DNA of 64,000 bases from Fibrisoma limi BUZ 3 (lineage in GTDB: Bacteria; Bacteroidota; Bacteroidia; Cytophagales; Spirosomataceae), in NCBI RefSeq assembly GCF_000296815.2, contig NZ_CAIT01000004.1, positions 868,001-932,000 on the forward strand. Reading direction: 5' to 3'. Position numbers and translations under genes: made by a program. The notes under the pieces were generated by a model that worked only from the letters and a program-made list of their open reading frames with translations, searched no databases and was not told where the DNA came from. Shown in pieces: positions 8,788-17,461 of the stretch; within the stretch, counting starts at the first letter, position 1, and every line of letters begins with the position of its first letter.

Positions 8788-11186
8788 TATTCGGTACGTA
8801 GTGATTTTACCGGATTCATCAGCGCGGCTTTCACGCTTTGGTAGCTGACCGTCAGCAAGGCAATCCCCACTGCTAGTATGCCTGCAATAGCAAATACCCA
8901 CCATTCGATATCAATCTTGTAGGCAAAGTCCTGCAGCCAACGGTTCATCGCGTACCAGGCTACGGGCGTAGCAATCACAATGGCGATCACGACCAGCTTG
9001 ATAAAATCCCTGGAAAGCAGTCCGATCAGACTAGGTACGGATGCCCCGAGCACTTTACGAACCCCGATTTCCTTGGTTCGCTGCTCAGCGGTGTAGGCGG
9101 CTAACCCGAACAGACCCAGGCAGGCAATCAGAATCGCCAAGCTTGAGAAGGTAAGCACCACGGTTGCCGTCCGTTGCTCGGCCCGATACAACGTATTGAG
9201 AAAGTCATTGAGGAATGTGTACTCAAACGCTGATTCCGACAGGTCCTTTCGGAAAACAGTCTCCAGTTGCCGCATCGTCTGGGATAAGTTGGCCGTCCGC
9301 ATTTTAACCAGCAGATACGGCCGACCTTCGGTGTCGGCGTTGTGGAACGCGTAGGCGCCAATGGGCTGATGAAACGATTCGAAATGGAAGTCATCAACCA
9401 CCCCAATGATTTCGGCACTGTCCCAGCCGAACAGATTGTGCGCCTTTTTACCAATGGCTTGCTCCGGCGTATAGCCCAGGTAATCGACGGCCTTCTTGTT
9501 TAGTAAGACCTGGACCGTAGTGTCTTTAGGATCTTTGTAAGCCGGTAGCGTTTTGCCCGCCAGAAGCTTAAGACCCAGGACGCTGATGAATTCGGGCGTA
9601 ACGCGGTTCGTCCGAATGGCGGTACCTTCCCTGGGATTGTTGGACTTTGATAACGTACGTCCGCTACCCCCAGAGCCCGGAAAAACCTGCGCCCGGCAAA
9701 CCTCTTCCACGCTGCTCAGACCGCGGTAGTCGTTCATGAGCGCTTCGATCTGTTCGGGGTTTCGGGCACCCGCCGTCGTAATGGCCAGCACCTGCGTTGG
9801 CTCATAACCTAGTTTCTGATTCTGAATGAACTGAAGCTGTTGGTAAAAAATAAGGGTGCTGATAATCAGAACGACCGACGCCGTAAACTGAATCACTACT
9901 AACGACCGCCGAAATAAGCCAGCCCCCGACTGGCTTCGAAACGTAGTACTCAGGAGTTGTTTGGGTGAAAAGGACGATAGGTAGAAAGCGGGATAGGCAC
10001 CGGCCAGCAACGTAATGACGACGCCAATGGCTACCAGGCCAAGCAGAACCTGTGGGGTGAAGACCGTCCAGAAAGATAGCTGTTTATCCGTCAGTTGGTT
10101 AACGAACGGAAGGCCAATGGCCACCAGGGCAATTGCAAATACCATGGCTAACGATACCATAATGCCCGTTTCCAGGTAGAATCGGCCAATCAGGTGCTGC
10201 TTGGTCGCGCCAACGGTTTTCGTAAGACCCACCTCTTTAAAACGGATCTGAGCCCGCGCCGTAGCCAGATTCATGTAGTTAATGCAGGCAATTAGCAGGA
10301 TCACCAGGGCCAGCATAAGCATAATCTTGACCTGACGGGAGTCGCCGACGCGCTGTGTGTTAGCGTTCGTAATTTCGGATGAGCCCAGGTGAACATCCGT
10401 CAGCGGCTGGAGCCACAAGCTGTAGAACTGGTCTGCTTTGGGAACGTGCTTATTCACCATAGCCGCCATTTGTTTCTCTATCTGGGCTACGTTGATCTGA
10501 GGAGCCATGAGCAGGTACGTCTCGAAGCTGGCGTTGCTCCAGCTTTGATTCGTGGGGTTGCTGGCCCAACGGACGCTCGCAAACGATCCAATCAGGTCGG
10601 CATCGATGGTCGATGCGCCCGGGAAATTGGCGTAGACGCCAGTTACTTCAAGCGTATCTTTATTATCTACTATGATGACCCGGCCCATTGGATTATCAGC
10701 TCCAAAGTACCGGTTCGCCGTTGACTCGCTTAGAAGAACCTTCCCCGGAGCGTTGAGCGCGGTTTGAATACTTCCCTGCCGGAGCGGAACATCAAATACA
10801 TCGAACAGGGTACTATCGGCCCAGTAGAATTTTTTCTCTGCAAACTTCTTCTCGCCCGAACCGACGAAGGCGGTCTGGCCAAAATTGTGGTGCAGGAAGC
10901 GGACCTGCTGTTGCACACCGGGGATTTCTGCCTTGGTGGTTGGTCCGACTACATTCGGCGCGTTGGCCCATTTCATCGTCTGACCATCGAAGGACACGGT
11001 CAGGTTGACGCGGTAAATACGGTCCGCCTTGCTATGATACCGGTCAAACAGCAACTCATCCTTCACGTAGAGAACAAGCAACATCGCAACGGCGAGGCCA
11101 GTTGCCAGACCAATCAGGTTAAGGGCCGAAAACAGGCGGTTCTTTAACAAGCCACGCCAGGCGATTTTGAGATAGTTTCTAAGCAT
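8787..11186 (-). CDS. FtsX/MacB-type ABC transporter permease with a weakened first coupling motif
   Basis: 799 residues, complete. The second coupling motif is standard (AEQRTKEIGVRKVLGAS). The first reads AQIRFKEVGLTKTVGAT, missing the RAK/RAR and the VRK basic residues seen in most paralogues, so the N-terminal half may contact the ATPase poorly. It is the last gene of the transcription unit that starts at 27500, 83 bp after the previous permease, and ends convergently with the acetyltransferase. The final ~50 residues are almost identical to those of the next permease upstream (11270-13711) although their periplasmic domains differ. That suggests gene conversion or a recent duplication of 3' ends. 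Confidence 0.95.
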   Translation of the reverse strand: MLRNYLKIAWRGLLKNRLFSALNLIGLATGLAVAMLLVLYVKDELLFDRYHSKADRIYRVNLTVSFDGQTMKWANAPNVVGPTTKAEIPGVQQQVRFLHHNFGQTAFVGSGEKKFAEKKFYWADSTLFDVFDVPLRQGSIQTALNAPGKVLLSESTANRYFGADNPMGRVIIVDNKDTLEVTGVYANFPGASTIDADLIGSFASVRWASNPTNQSWSNASFETYLLMAPQINVAQIEKQMAAMVNKHVPKADQFYSLWLQPLTDVHLGSSEITNANTQRVGDSRQVKIMLMLALVILLIACINYMNLATARAQIRFKEVGLTKTVGATKQHLIGRFYLETGIMVSLAMVFAIALVAIGLPFVNQLTDKQLSFWTVFTPQVLLGLVAIGVVITLLAGAYPAFYLSSFSPKQLLSTTFRSQSGAGLFRRSLVVIQFTASVVLIISTLIFYQQLQFIQNQKLGYEPTQVLAITTAGARNPEQIEALMNDYRGLSSVEEVCRAQVFPGSGGSGRTLSKSNNPREGTAIRTNRVTPEFISVLGLKLLAGKTLPAYKDPKDTTVQVLLNKKAVDYLGYTPEQAIGKKAHNLFGWDSAEIIGVVDDFHFESFHQPIGAYAFHNADTEGRPYLLVKMRTANLSQTMRQLETVFRKDLSESAFEYTFLNDFLNTLYRAEQRTATVVLTFSSLAILIACLGLFGLAAYTAEQRTKEIGVRKVLGASVPSLIGLLSRDFIKLVVIAIVIATPVAWYAMNRWLQDFAYKIDIEWWVFAIAGILAVGIALLTVSYQSVKAALMNPVKSLRTE

Positions 11187-11212
11187 TTCTGTATCAGGTT
11201 AAAGGGGGAGGT

Positions 11213-11270
11213 CATGGGGCTTGGGGCAGGGGGTAACTGAGCGGCCTACCCCACGCCCTGCGCCCCACGC
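11213..11270. repeat. G-vocabulary palindrome 4
   Basis: A G-rich left arm (CATGGGGCTTGGGGCAGGGGGTA) and a C-rich right arm (TACCCCACGCCCTGCGCCCC) flank the loop ACTGAGCGGCC. That loop differs by one base from the loop of palindrome 3, pointing to common descent. The core pairing is GGGGTA (11230-11235) with TACCCC (11247-11252). Confidence 0.7.
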
Positions 11271-13711
11271 TATTCAGTACGTAGTGATTTTACCGGATTC
11301 ATCAGGGCGGCTTTAACACTTTGATAGCTGACTGTCAATAAAGCAATACCGACGGCGAGGATACCTGCGACGGCAAACACCCACCACTCAATGTCGATCT
11401 TGTAGGCAAAGTCCTGCAGCCAGCGGTTCATTGCGTACCACGCCACCGGCGATGCCACGATGAAGGCGATCAACACCAGCTTCAGAAAATCCCTGGATAA
11501 CAGCGCGACGATGCCGGGAATGCTGGCTCCCAGCACCTTCCGGACGCCAATCTCTTTCGTACGCTGCTGAATGATGTAGATGGCTAAGCCAAGCAGCCCC
11601 ATGCAGGCAATGAGAATAGCCAGCAGCGAAAACACACCAAAAATGCGTTGCGACACCTGCTCCGATTGATACAGGGCACCCCAGTCTGATTCCAGAAACG
11701 AGTAGTGAAACGGCTGGTCGGGCAGGTAGCGTTTCCAGATGCCTTCCGTCCGTGCCAGTACCGCCTGCGGATTCGGAGACTGGATGCGCATGACGACCTC
11801 GTTGTTGGTACGGCCAAACCAGCGGTCATTGATGATGAACAGGGGGGCAATGCGTTGGTGCAGCGACGCAAAGTGGAAATTTTTGACTACACCAACTACC
11901 GTGTAGACAACCTCGGCATCGCCCTCCCGACCGAAATCATCCGGGCTCACGACGCGTTTGCCGATGGGGTCGGTCAGGCCGAGTTCTTTGGCGGCTTCTT
12001 CGTTGATGACCACCGACAGCGAGTCGTTAAATGCCTTGGAGAAAGGCCGGCCGGCCGCCATCGTCATCTGTAAGGTTTGCAGGTATTGGTCATCCACCAC
12101 CATCCCACGCCCCGTTACGGTTTCGCGGTCGCCTTCTTTCTTGAATGTGATACCAAAGTAGTTGGCTTCTCCAGGGGTAGCGCTTGTGCCGGCCACGGTC
12201 TGCACGCCGGCAATCTGACCGATGTCCTGCTTGAAAGCTTCGGTATTGTTACCCAGAAAGCCGGCGCCCTGTACGGTAATGACAGCCTCCTTCGCGAACC
12301 CTAACTCTTTGTTCTGAACGTAGCGCAACTGCCGGTAAACGACCAACGTGCTGATGATGAGCATGATCGAAATGGAAAATTGAAACACGACCAGGCCATT
12401 TCGCAATTGGTGCCCCTGGCGCGTGGAGAGAAACTTGCCCTTGAGCACCTTGATCGGCTCAAACGAGGACAGTACCCCGGCCGGATAGCTACCGGCCAGC
12501 AAACCGACCAGCAGGGCCAGTATGAACAGAGCCGGTAGGGTAGTCCACCGGATCAGAAACCGGGCCGACAGTTCCTTATCCGCCAACTGATTGAACAGGG
12601 GCAGCAGCAGAATCACCAGCCCGATAGCCAGCGTAAAACTGAATACGCTGAGCAGCACCGACTCGGTCAGGAACTGGGCCGCTAACTGACTCTTCGTTGA
12701 GCCCAGCGATTTGCGGATGCCTACCTCTTTGGCCCGCTCCGACGACCGGGCGGTGGCCAGATTCATAAAATTGATGCAGGCAATCAGCAGCACGAACCCC
12801 GCAATAACCATGAACATGTAGACCAGCGTCCGACTGCCGTTCGCCTGTAACTCACTCTCCAGGTTCGAGTCGAGGTGGATGCTACGTAGCGGTTGCAGAA
12901 AATAGAAATAGCCGTTCCTTGCTTTCAGGTATTGGTCAAAGTCAACGCCGAAATTACGCTGTACCTCACCCGCTGCGTACTTGGCTACGAGGGCCGGAAA
13001 CTTGGCCTGGACTGCGTCGGGGGCAGCGTTGGGCCGTAGCAGCAGATACGTTGTGGACGAAAAGTTGATGTGGTTGATTTGGTCCGCTACGGGAAACCCC
13101 CGCGTCGAGGCCAGGAAGTCGAAGGTAAAGTGGACATTCCTGGGAAGGTCCTCGCAAATGCCGGTCACTTCCAGCTTGGGACCTTGTACCATTTCGAGTG
13201 TCTTGCCAATCGGGTTGGTGTTGCCAAAAATTCGTTTGGCTGTGCTTTGGGTCAGTACAACGGTGTTCGGTCGGTTTAAAACCAGATCCGGCTTTCCTTC
13301 CAGCAGCGGTACCTGAAACACGCGGAAGAAGCTCGAATCGGCCAGCATAACATGCCGCTCTTCAAAGGTCTGATTCTGGTATTTCAGCAGGGTAGGGGCG
13401 TTTTCTCCGCCAAAGCTGATCAGCCGGACACTTTCGGCGACTTCCGGAATCTCACGCTTAACATCCTGGGCGTAGGAAGCAGGAATGATGGCGTATTTGG
13501 CGCTACGATCGGGGTATTTGCGTTCCAGTGCCATTCGGTAAATACGTTCTCCGTTGGCCCAATAACGGTCGTAGCTCAGCTCGTCGGCTACGTACATGAC
13601 AATCAGGATGCAGCAGATCATGCCGACCGACAAACCCGTGATGTTGATCGCGGTGTTCATCTTGTTTTTTTGCAGACTGCGCAGGGCGATTTTCAGGTAG
13701 TTCTTCAGCAT
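11270..13711 (-). CDS. FtsX/MacB-type ABC transporter permease
   Basis: 813 residues, complete. The N-terminal helix lies in MNTAINITGLSVGMICCILI (~18-38). Coupling motifs are SSERAKEVGIRKSLGST and IQQRTKEIGVRKVLGAS. The second periplasmic domain is glycine/acid-rich near VVSPDDFGREGDAE, which the other paralogues lack. It follows the DUF2911/TPR gene by 60 bp, a gap holding an ordinary GC hairpin rather than a G-vocabulary palindrome. Being co-transcribed with a secreted DUF2911 protein may hint at a periplasmic client, but that is speculation. Confidence 0.95.
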   Translation of the reverse strand: MLKNYLKIALRSLQKNKMNTAINITGLSVGMICCILIVMYVADELSYDRYWANGERIYRMALERKYPDRSAKYAIIPASYAQDVKREIPEVAESVRLISFGGENAPTLLKYQNQTFEERHVMLADSSFFRVFQVPLLEGKPDLVLNRPNTVVLTQSTAKRIFGNTNPIGKTLEMVQGPKLEVTGICEDLPRNVHFTFDFLASTRGFPVADQINHINFSSTTYLLLRPNAAPDAVQAKFPALVAKYAAGEVQRNFGVDFDQYLKARNGYFYFLQPLRSIHLDSNLESELQANGSRTLVYMFMVIAGFVLLIACINFMNLATARSSERAKEVGIRKSLGSTKSQLAAQFLTESVLLSVFSFTLAIGLVILLLPLFNQLADKELSARFLIRWTTLPALFILALLVGLLAGSYPAGVLSSFEPIKVLKGKFLSTRQGHQLRNGLVVFQFSISIMLIISTLVVYRQLRYVQNKELGFAKEAVITVQGAGFLGNNTEAFKQDIGQIAGVQTVAGTSATPGEANYFGITFKKEGDRETVTGRGMVVDDQYLQTLQMTMAAGRPFSKAFNDSLSVVINEEAAKELGLTDPIGKRVVSPDDFGREGDAEVVYTVVGVVKNFHFASLHQRIAPLFIINDRWFGRTNNEVVMRIQSPNPQAVLARTEGIWKRYLPDQPFHYSFLESDWGALYQSEQVSQRIFGVFSLLAILIACMGLLGLAIYIIQQRTKEIGVRKVLGASIPGIVALLSRDFLKLVLIAFIVASPVAWYAMNRWLQDFAYKIDIEWWVFAVAGILAVGIALLTVSYQSVKAALMNPVKSLRTE

Positions 13712-13749
13712 GTTTGCATCGGTTTGGGTGTGTTTTCGGTTGGTCCGTC

Positions 13750-13770
13750 GGCTGCCGTTGTCAGGCAGCC
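13750..13770. terminator. GC-rich stem-loop between the DUF2911 gene and a permease
   Basis: GGCTGCC (13750-13756) pairs perfectly with GGCAGCC (13764-13770) around a 7-nt loop. There is no T-run, so it could attenuate or stabilise mRNA rather than fully terminate. It is unrelated in sequence to the G-vocabulary palindromes found at most other junctions of this array. Confidence 0.4.
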
Positions 13771-13771
13771 G

Positions 13772-14893
13772 CTACAGCGTCTTTCCTTCCGAAACGGCTC
13801 TGATCATGGCTTCTACGTTGGTTTTGTTCTGCGGATCGGGGGCCTGGGCAAGGGCATTTTGCAGATAGCGCAGCGCTTCCTTCGGCTTGCCAATGGCCGC
13901 CAGCCCCCGACTCATGCCGATGTTCGTGGTGAACTGGTTGGGGTATTTGTCGTAGTTGGCTTTGAAAATAGCATAGGCTTCCTGACCTCGTTGCTGGGCC
14001 AGCAGACTGCGCCCGTACTGATGGAGTTCATTCATGGTGCCGAGTGGCAGGGCTTCGGCCATCAGGGCATTGGCTTCGTCGGGCCGCTTGAGGGCCGTCA
14101 GCAAGGCGGCTTTGGTGCTGAGCGTCTGAAAGTTCTTCTGACCTACGTAGCGGGCATTAACGGCCTGATCGGCCCAGAGTAGCCCCTGTTTCAGATCATG
14201 GCTTGTGGTCAGACAGTACGTAGCAGCCTGCACCAGCGACTGCCAGGTGAAGCCGGGTTTAGACAGCAGCTCGCGACGAAACGAGGCCATTTGCTGCCCG
14301 ACCAGATCGACGCTTACCGTGAACGGAATCATTCGTTTCTCCCACGACAACGCAACGGCGGCCGAGCTGTCGGTCTGATTTACGAACGAGTAGGTTAAGA
14401 GTTCCACCGATCGGTCGAGCGGTTGGTTTTTGACCGTCACACGCAGCACGTCCATCGCCGGATCGTAGTAGTAACTCCCCCACGAAACGACAATTTTGGA
14501 GAAGATAACGGTGGTTTCCTGCTCGCCCAGGTTCATAAACAGGCCATAAGTTCCGGCAGCCATCGGTTTCCCTTCTACGCGTACGTCGTCAGAAAACGTA
14601 ATGGTAGTGGTTTCATTTGCCCCCGCCCGCCAGGGTGCCGGCTTCCCTGGTCCGTACCCCAGGTCCTGAAAGCCGTAGTGGGCAATGGGCGTTCCCCAGA
14701 TGTTGCCTTCCCGTCCTTTCACACCAGGTCGATCGTAGTGAATCGTGACGGTTGTGAGGCCAATCTGCTCAGATACTGACGCCTTTTTATTACCGCCAAT
14801 GGGTGGGGTAGTGAGTTGAGCTTCTGCCGGATGGGCGAAGAAACCGGCAGACAGTAAAACCAGCAGGCTGATTTTGAGGTAGGTGTGTGGCAT
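13772..14893 (-). CDS. Secreted DUF2911 protein with C-terminal TPR-like repeats
   Basis: 373 residues. A signal peptide of ~25 residues ends AEA, so export is expected. Residues ~33-175 match the DUF2911 family as I know it from Bacteroidota: conserved QIGLTTVTIHYDRPGVKGR near the start, NETTTITFSDDVRVEGKPMAAGTYGLF in the middle and an SWGSYYYDP stretch. The C-terminal part (~205-350) is helical with TPR character (ALLTALKRPDEANALMAEAL, LRYLQNALAQAPD). DUF2911 has no established biochemical role known to me. It lies inside the permease array, transcribed with it, and is the only non-permease gene between the ATPase and 8787. Confidence 0.88.
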   Translation of the reverse strand: MPHTYLKISLLVLLSAGFFAHPAEAQLTTPPIGGNKKASVSEQIGLTTVTIHYDRPGVKGREGNIWGTPIAHYGFQDLGYGPGKPAPWRAGANETTTITFSDDVRVEGKPMAAGTYGLFMNLGEQETTVIFSKIVVSWGSYYYDPAMDVLRVTVKNQPLDRSVELLTYSFVNQTDSSAAVALSWEKRMIPFTVSVDLVGQQMASFRRELLSKPGFTWQSLVQAATYCLTTSHDLKQGLLWADQAVNARYVGQKNFQTLSTKAALLTALKRPDEANALMAEALPLGTMNELHQYGRSLLAQQRGQEAYAIFKANYDKYPNQFTTNIGMSRGLAAIGKPKEALRYLQNALAQAPDPQNKTNVEAMIRAVSEGKTL

Positions 14894-14907
14894 GGGGTTT
14901 AAAAGTT

Positions 14908-14949
14908 TAGGGCATGGGGCGTAGGGTAGAGAACCCCATGCTCCACGCT
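14908..14949. repeat. G-vocabulary palindrome 5 (short)
   Basis: GCATGGGG (14912-14919) pairs with CCCCATGC (14934-14941) around CGTAGGGTAGAGAA. It fills the gap between the DUF2911 start and the stop of the permease at 14948. It is shorter than the other members, possibly eroded. Confidence 0.7.
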
Positions 14950-17377
14950 ACTCACTTCGTAAACTCTTGACCGGGTCCATCAGCGCGGCTTTCACGCTTT
15001 GGAAGCTGACCGTCAGTAAGGCGACTACCGTAGCCAATACACCGGCCAGGGCAAATACCCACCAGTCAATGTCGATGCGGTAGGCGAAGTCGTTCAGCCA
15101 CTGGCTCATGGCGTACCAGGCGATGGGCGAGGCAATCAGAATCGCAATCAGCACCAGTTTGAGGAAGTCTTTCGATAATAACCCAATGATGCTGACCACC
15201 GACGCGCCGAGGACCTTGCGGACGCCAATCTCCTTCGTTCGTTGTTCAGCCATGAACGCGGCCAGTCCGAACAGACCCAGACAGGCAATCAGGATGGCCA
15301 GAGCCGCGAAGGTTAGCGCAATGGTGCCGACCCGCTGTTCGGCGCGATACATGTTGTCGAAGGCTTCCTCCATGAATGCGTAGTTGAAAGGCTGACCGGG
15401 GGCCAACTCTTTCCACTTGCTTTCGATCTGGCTGACTAATGCGGGCAGATCGGTACTGCTTAAGCGGAACGAAGCAGCTCCACTGTTGGCATCCATTACT
15501 AACCCCAGCGCTCCGATGTTGCGCCGAAGCGACTCGAAGTGGAAGTTTTTCACGACGCCGATAACCGTGTAGGTTTTGAATGATTTGAGCGTGGGGTCAT
15601 CGAACGACATGATCCGTTTTCCGATGATGCCGTTTTGGCCACCGAACAGCCTGGCGGCCGTCTCGTTCAGGATTACGGCCGTTGAGTCGGAGCCAAACTC
15701 GCGGGAGAAATCCCGCCCCTGCACAATCTGCATGCCCAGCGTTTTGACGTAATCATGGTCAACACCCCAGGCCTGCATGCTGACGGCGTTGCGCTGGTCG
15801 ACCTGACCTTCGGGGAAGAACGAATTATCCGTACGGCTCGACGGTGTTGGCAGGAAGCCCGATACAGACCCACTTACCACACCGGGTAGGCGCAAAACTT
15901 CCTGCTTGAAAGTTTCGGCTTGCTTACCAAGCGCGTAGACGTCGTTGATCGTCAGAACCTGATCACGTCTGAAGCCAAGGTTTTTATGCTGAATGTACGT
16001 GATCTGGCGGTAGACGATAATTGTGCCGACGATCAGAATAACCGACATCATAAATTGAAAAACGACCAGACCACTCCGCAGACTGACGTTTTTCAAACTG
16101 ACATTGATGCGGCCCTTCAGGACACTGATCGGTTTGAACGACGACAGGAAGAAAGCCGGGTAGCTGCCCGCCAGTAAACCGACGGCAACAGGAAGCACGA
16201 CAAGGATAGGTAGCAAATACGGCGACAACAGGCTTTGAATGCTCAACTCCTTAGCCGCAATGGTATTGAAAAACGGAATAGCCGCGGCTACCATAAGCAG
16301 AGCCAGGATCATAGCCAGCACCGTCATCAAGACCGACTCGGCCATGAACTGGCCGATGAGCTGCTGCCGTTCGGAGCCGAGTACTTTCCGAACGCCCACT
16401 TCTTTAGCCCGGTTGGCTGAACGGGCCGTAGCCAGGTTCATGAAGTTGATGCAGGCAATCAGCAGGATAAAGAGGGCAACGGCCGAGAAGATATAAACGT
16501 ATTGGATATCCCCGGCGGGCAGAAATTCAATCTGCTGTTTTGAATGCAGGTGAATGTCGGTTATAGGCATCAGCCAGAACTGGTAGCGGTTACCGGCCTT
16601 CCTGAACTGATCCATTGTTGAACCAATGGCCTGAAGTGCCTGCGGGCCTACGTATTTTTCAATGACGGCGTCGAAATTCTTCTCAAACTGCTTATAATCG
16701 ACGCCCTCTCGCAGAACAATGTAGCTGTAGTGATTATTACTGAGCCATTGCCCCCACGGATAGTCATCGTTGAGCATGGCCAGAAGGAAATCCGAATGAA
16801 AATGGGAATTGGTGGGCATATCACGCATGACGCCGGTTACCTTGAAGGCCTGCTTGTTGTCGAAAACCAGCGTTTTACCCATGGCATCCTGCTTGCCGAA
16901 GTGCCGTTTAGCCGCCGACTCGCTGATGACCACCGTGTTGGGCGACGCCAGCGCCCGCTTCGGATCACCCGAAACCAGCGGTAACGTAAACACATCGAAC
17001 ACAGTAGAATCAGCGAAGGTGATATGTTCTTCGCGTAGGTTGGTAGCCGAGCCGGCGGGCTTGACCAGCCACGTACCCCGCTCGTGCAGCCGAACAAATT
17101 GTTCAACTTGTGGGTAGTCCTGTTTGAGCGTAGGGCCAACCGGATCGGGCGACACCGCCATTTTCATGTCATTACCGCCAAACTTGATGTCGGAATTGAT
17201 TCGGTAGATACGGTCTGCCTTCGCGTGGAAGCGGTCGAAGCTCAGTTCATCGACGACGTAGAGCGTGATGAGCAGGCAGCACGCCAGCCCAACGGCCAAA
17301 CCAAAGATGTTGATAAAGGTAAACCCAACGTGTTTACGCAGGTTACGGATGGCGATTTTGAAATAATTACGTAGCAT
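14948..17377 (-). CDS. FtsX/MacB-type ABC transporter permease
   Basis: 809 residues, complete. Both coupling motifs are intact (SANRAKEVGVRKVLGSE and AEQRTKEIGVRKVLGAS). Its tail reads ALMDPVKSLRSE, slightly different from the MNPVKSLRTE of most paralogues. The first half resembles the 11270 permease in order and spacing of helices. It is preceded by an 84-bp gap lacking a G-vocabulary palindrome but containing a different stem-loop. Confidence 0.95.
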   Translation of the reverse strand: MLRNYFKIAIRNLRKHVGFTFINIFGLAVGLACCLLITLYVVDELSFDRFHAKADRIYRINSDIKFGGNDMKMAVSPDPVGPTLKQDYPQVEQFVRLHERGTWLVKPAGSATNLREEHITFADSTVFDVFTLPLVSGDPKRALASPNTVVISESAAKRHFGKQDAMGKTLVFDNKQAFKVTGVMRDMPTNSHFHSDFLLAMLNDDYPWGQWLSNNHYSYIVLREGVDYKQFEKNFDAVIEKYVGPQALQAIGSTMDQFRKAGNRYQFWLMPITDIHLHSKQQIEFLPAGDIQYVYIFSAVALFILLIACINFMNLATARSANRAKEVGVRKVLGSERQQLIGQFMAESVLMTVLAMILALLMVAAAIPFFNTIAAKELSIQSLLSPYLLPILVVLPVAVGLLAGSYPAFFLSSFKPISVLKGRINVSLKNVSLRSGLVVFQFMMSVILIVGTIIVYRQITYIQHKNLGFRRDQVLTINDVYALGKQAETFKQEVLRLPGVVSGSVSGFLPTPSSRTDNSFFPEGQVDQRNAVSMQAWGVDHDYVKTLGMQIVQGRDFSREFGSDSTAVILNETAARLFGGQNGIIGKRIMSFDDPTLKSFKTYTVIGVVKNFHFESLRRNIGALGLVMDANSGAASFRLSSTDLPALVSQIESKWKELAPGQPFNYAFMEEAFDNMYRAEQRVGTIALTFAALAILIACLGLFGLAAFMAEQRTKEIGVRKVLGASVVSIIGLLSKDFLKLVLIAILIASPIAWYAMSQWLNDFAYRIDIDWWVFALAGVLATVVALLTVSFQSVKAALMDPVKSLRSE

Positions 17378-17412
17378 GGTTTATCAGGAGGAAAGAAGTT
17401 GGTGTTCTGTAA

Positions 17413-17450
17413 GCGGGGGACCGCGACGGCGGACCGATTAAACCGCCCGC
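17413..17450. other. Imperfect stem-loop between two permeases
   Basis: AGCGGGGG (from 17412) can pair with CCGCCCGCT (ending 17451), with an inner GCGG-rich part. The sequence is unlike the G-vocabulary palindromes at other junctions. It may serve the same spacer or terminator role. Confidence 0.35.
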
Positions 17451-17461
17451 TAACGGAAGGC

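Noticed and set aside
13352-14182. Plus-strand ORF of 276 codons
   Set aside because: It overlaps the start of one permease and most of the DUF2911/TPR gene, both well supported, and shows no domain of its own.
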